From the NCBI GenBank assembly GCA_018660965.1, contig JABJJH010000644.1:1-6853 (forward strand): DNA of 6,853 nt, written 5' to 3'. The position numbers and the translations under genes are program-made. Of this stretch, positions 4,940 through 6,853 are shown piece after piece (position 1 is the stretch's first letter; every line of letters begins with the position of its first letter). The DNA is from Rhodospirillaceae bacterium. GTDB taxonomy: Bacteria > Pseudomonadota > Alphaproteobacteria > UBA8366 > GCA-2717185. Below the pieces are notes generated by a model. That model did not search any database, was not told the DNA's origin, and was given only the letters and a program-made list of their open reading frames with translations.

Positions 4940-6568
4940 ATGAAGCTATCATCGAAACTGGCGGTCGCCGCCGGTCTCGGCGCCGCATTGGCGTTCGGGC
5001 CGGTCACCGCTGACGCCGCCGTCAAACGCGGCGGCGTCTTAACGTTCGTCGTCGGGAGTAAAATTCCGTCCTTTGACGCACACCGTGAATCAACCTTCGG
5101 GATGATTCATCCCATTCGGCCTTTTTATAGCCTGTTGATCCGGATCAACCCGGACAACCCTAAAAAGACCGATGATTTTCTCTGTGATCTCTGCACGGAC
5201 TGGTCGTCCAGCGCCGACAAGAAAAAATGGACCTTTAACCTCCGCAAGGACGTTATGTTCCACAATGGTCAAAAATTCACGGCGCACGACATCGTCGCGA
5301 CCTACAACAAGATCATCTTCCCACCGAAGGGCGTGGGCAGTTCCCGTAAAGCCCACTACCAGATGGTGAAGAAAGTCTCCGCCGATGGAAACCACAAGGT
5401 CGTCTTCGATCTGGAATTCGCCACGGGCGCGTTTCTGCCCGCCATGGCGTCGCCCTTCAACTTCGTCTACTCGAAAGACGATCTTGATAAGCATGGTTTG
5501 AAATGGCACCAGAAGAACGTCAACGGCACCGGCGCCTTCAAATTTGTGCAGTATCAACCCGGCGCGTTCGTCGAAGGCAAACGCTACGACAATTATCACC
5601 ACATGGGCCCGGACGGTAAGCGCAAACCTTATCTGGACGGCTACAAGGCGATCAGCGCGCCAAAGATGGCGGTCCGGCTGCAAGCCATCCGTGGCGACCG
5701 CGCGTCAATCGAGTTTCGCGGTTTCCCGCCGAAAGCGCGTGATGATCTGGTAAAGGCCCTGGGCGACAAGATCACCGTCCAGGAAGGCACCTGGAACTGT
5801 GTCGCTGGTTTCTCGGCCAATCAGGGTCCAAAGGGCCCGCCAAAGTTCAAGGACCTTCGCGTCCGCCGTGCGCTGGGATTGGCGCCGGACCGTTGGGCCG
5901 GGTCGAAATATCTGTCCAAAATCGCGTTGCTCAAGAGCGTTGGCGGCATCGTCTTCCCGGACAGCGAACTGGCGGCGACTAAGGAAGAACTGCTGGCCTT
6001 GCCCGTCTTCAATCCCGACAACAAGGTGCGTCACGCCATGGCGAAAAAGCTTCTCAAGGAAGCCGGCGCGGAAGGCATGAAGATCTCGTTGTGGAACCGA
6101 GCCGTTGACCAACCCTACAAGGTCCTTGGCACGTGGTTGATCGACCAATGGCGTAAAGTCGGTTTCGACGCCACGCAAACGGTGGTGCCCACGGGCATCT
6201 GGTATGACGGCCTTCGCAAGAAGAAAGAACACCCGGTCTCGGTGGACAATAACTGTCAGTCCGTCGTCAACCCGTTGATCGACGTGTCCAAGTACCAATC
6301 GGCCGATGTTTCCGGGAATAACTACGGCAACTACATCGACCGCGATCTAGATGCTTTATGGCAGAAAATGAACCGCACGGGCGACGCGAAGGAAGCGCGC
6401 TCCATCCTGCGTCAATACGAAAAGCGAATTATGTGGGATAAAGCGCATTGGGGCGTCGCTTTCTGGTGGTTCAAGATCAATCCACACCGGACCTATGTTA
6501 AGGGCTGGAAGCAGGCGCCGAGTCACTATCTGAATCAGCATCTCGATCAGGTTTGGCTCGACAAGTAA
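4940..6568 (+). CDS. Family 5 extracytoplasmic solute-binding protein (DppA/OppA-type ABC transporter), copy 2
   Basis: The 542-residue product aligns without gaps to copy 1, with 83 differences by hand count (about 85% identity). The first 20 residues of the signal peptide are identical, and cleavage is likely near ADAA (24-27). The SBP_bac_5 signature reads WTFNLRKDVMFHNG (97-110). Residues 230-288 match copy 1 exactly. The differences cluster at 101-113, 151-165, 216-218, 311-317 and most strongly 412-436, where VSMSLN becomes VSVDNN just before the shared CQSVVNP. C82, C85, C287 and C439 are conserved. It should be a free periplasmic binding protein for a related but perhaps different ligand, working with transporter components outside the window. 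GGGAGGA (4928-4934) precedes the ATG by 5 nt. It has its own promoter and terminators and is therefore probably monocistronic. Confidence 0.92.
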   Translation: MKLSSKLAVAAGLGAALAFGPVTADAAVKRGGVLTFVVGSKIPSFDAHRESTFGMIHPIRPFYSLLIRINPDNPKKTDDFLCDLCTDWSSSADKKKWTFNLRKDVMFHNGQKFTAHDIVATYNKIIFPPKGVGSSRKAHYQMVKKVSADGNHKVVFDLEFATGAFLPAMASPFNFVYSKDDLDKHGLKWHQKNVNGTGAFKFVQYQPGAFVEGKRYDNYHHMGPDGKRKPYLDGYKAISAPKMAVRLQAIRGDRASIEFRGFPPKARDDLVKALGDKITVQEGTWNCVAGFSANQGPKGPPKFKDLRVRRALGLAPDRWAGSKYLSKIALLKSVGGIVFPDSELAATKEELLALPVFNPDNKVRHAMAKKLLKEAGAEGMKISLWNRAVDQPYKVLGTWLIDQWRKVGFDATQTVVPTGIWYDGLRKKKEHPVSVDNNCQSVVNPLIDVSKYQSADVSGNNYGNYIDRDLDALWQKMNRTGDAKEARSILRQYEKRIMWDKAHWGVAFWWFKINPHRTYVKGWKQAPSHYLNQHLDQVWLDK

Positions 6569-6576
6569 TACTTTAC

Positions 6577-6604
6577 CCACGCCACCGTAAACACGGTAGT
6601 GTGG
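6577..6604 (+). terminator. Upstream hairpin of the copy 2 twin terminator
   Basis: CCACGCCACCGT faces ACGGTAGTGTGG across AAAC: 12 positions with one G-T wobble and one C-A mismatch. Relative to copy 1, one G-C pair has become A-T on both sides. It is followed by the A+T-rich TATTAATTT. It is weaker than its copy 1 counterpart. Confidence 0.6.
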
Positions 6605-6615
6605 TATTAATTTGG

Positions 6616-6648
6616 CGCGTTCCGTTTTGCGGGACGCGCTATTTTTTT
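6616..6648 (+). terminator. Rho-independent terminator of copy 2
   Basis: The same 9-bp stem and TTTTG loop as after copy 1, followed by CTA and seven T residues. Confidence 0.85.
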
Positions 6649-6708
6649 GCCTAATCCCAATGAACTAGCCCCACTGGCGCCTCCAAGGATACAACGCAAA
6701 TGAATTAG

Positions 6709-6737
6709 TTGATCTTTGCGGTGAGGGGCGATACCGT
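6709..6737 (+). promoter_or_regulatory. Promoter of solute-binding gene copy 3
   Basis: TTGATC (6709-6714), 17 nt, TACCGT (6732-6737). The spacer sequence differs clearly from copies 1 and 2 while the boxes and spacing are kept, which is the best support for all three promoter calls. The -10 ends 87 nt before the start codon. Confidence 0.6.
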
Positions 6738-6755
6738 TTGGCCGTGTTAATTAAA

Positions 6756-6774
6756 TTTCCCGGCAGTCGGGGAA
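6756..6774 (+). promoter_or_regulatory. Conserved leader hairpin, copy 3
   Basis: TTTCCCG-GCAGT-CGGGGAA can form a 7-bp stem with one T-G wobble. The inner stem is kept, the 5-nt loop differs from copies 1 and 2, and two outer T-A pairs are added. AAAGGAA and an AGTCC motif follow as in the other leaders. Confidence 0.45.
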
Positions 6775-6824
6775 TGAAAGGAACGCAGAAGTCCTATCTC
6801 AAGTATCCTTCAGGAGAGGCAAGT

Positions 6825-6853
6825 ATGAAAGTATCAACAAAACTGGCGGTCGC
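6825..6853 (+). CDS. Third solute-binding protein paralogue, 5' end only (cut by the window edge)
   Basis: An ATG 5 nt after AGGAGAGG (6812-6819) opens nine codons reading MKVSTKLAV plus two bases. This matches the MKLSSKLAV start of the two complete copies. The promoter, leader hairpin and spacing agree with those copies. The protein is inferred to be another family 5 solute-binding protein with a Sec signal peptide; nothing beyond the signal peptide start can be seen. Confidence 0.75.

Overview
The window looks like chromosome of an alphaproteobacterium, possibly Rhodospirillales-like. This is inferred from the moderately high G+C, the alphaproteobacterial style of the propionyl-CoA carboxylase, and the general look of the exported solute-binding proteins. 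No rRNA, tRNA or taxonomic marker gene is present, so the assignment is tentative. I see no mobile element, CRISPR array or RNA gene.

Left part (1 to 2670, minus strand). Three genes point leftwards. In transcription order they are an MlaC/Ttg2D-family periplasmic lipid-binding protein (2670-1993), an exported Sel1-repeat protein whose start lies 6 nt past the MlaC stop (1986-1219), and, 91 nt later, the biotin carboxylase half of a propionyl-CoA carboxylase alpha subunit (pccA). pccA starts with TTG at 1127 and runs off the left edge. The first two are almost certainly co-transcribed. pccA may be read from the same message or from its own promoter.

Middle (2671 to 3048). This divergent intergenic region holds the upstream signals of the mlaC-like gene, two good inverted repeats, and the promoter and long leader of the first solute-binding protein gene.

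Right part (2887 to 6853, plus strand). This is a tandem array with a period of about 1.89 kb. It has two complete family 5 extracytoplasmic solute-binding protein genes (542 aa each, about 85% identical by hand alignment) and the first nine codons of a third. Every copy has its own transcription signals: a promoter of the form TTGATS-N17-TACCGT, an untranslated leader of roughly 80-95 nt with a conserved CCCCG-type hairpin and repeated AGTCC motifs, and a strong ribosome binding site. Copies 1 and 2 also end in a pair of terminator-like hairpins. No permease or ATPase gene is visible, so these are stand-alone binding proteins that must work with transporter components elsewhere.

The most interesting signal is the array itself. 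The proteins have diverged in patches while a 59-residue block stays identical, and the non-coding control elements are kept in each copy. This suggests separately expressed paralogues with different ligands rather than simple dosage amplification.
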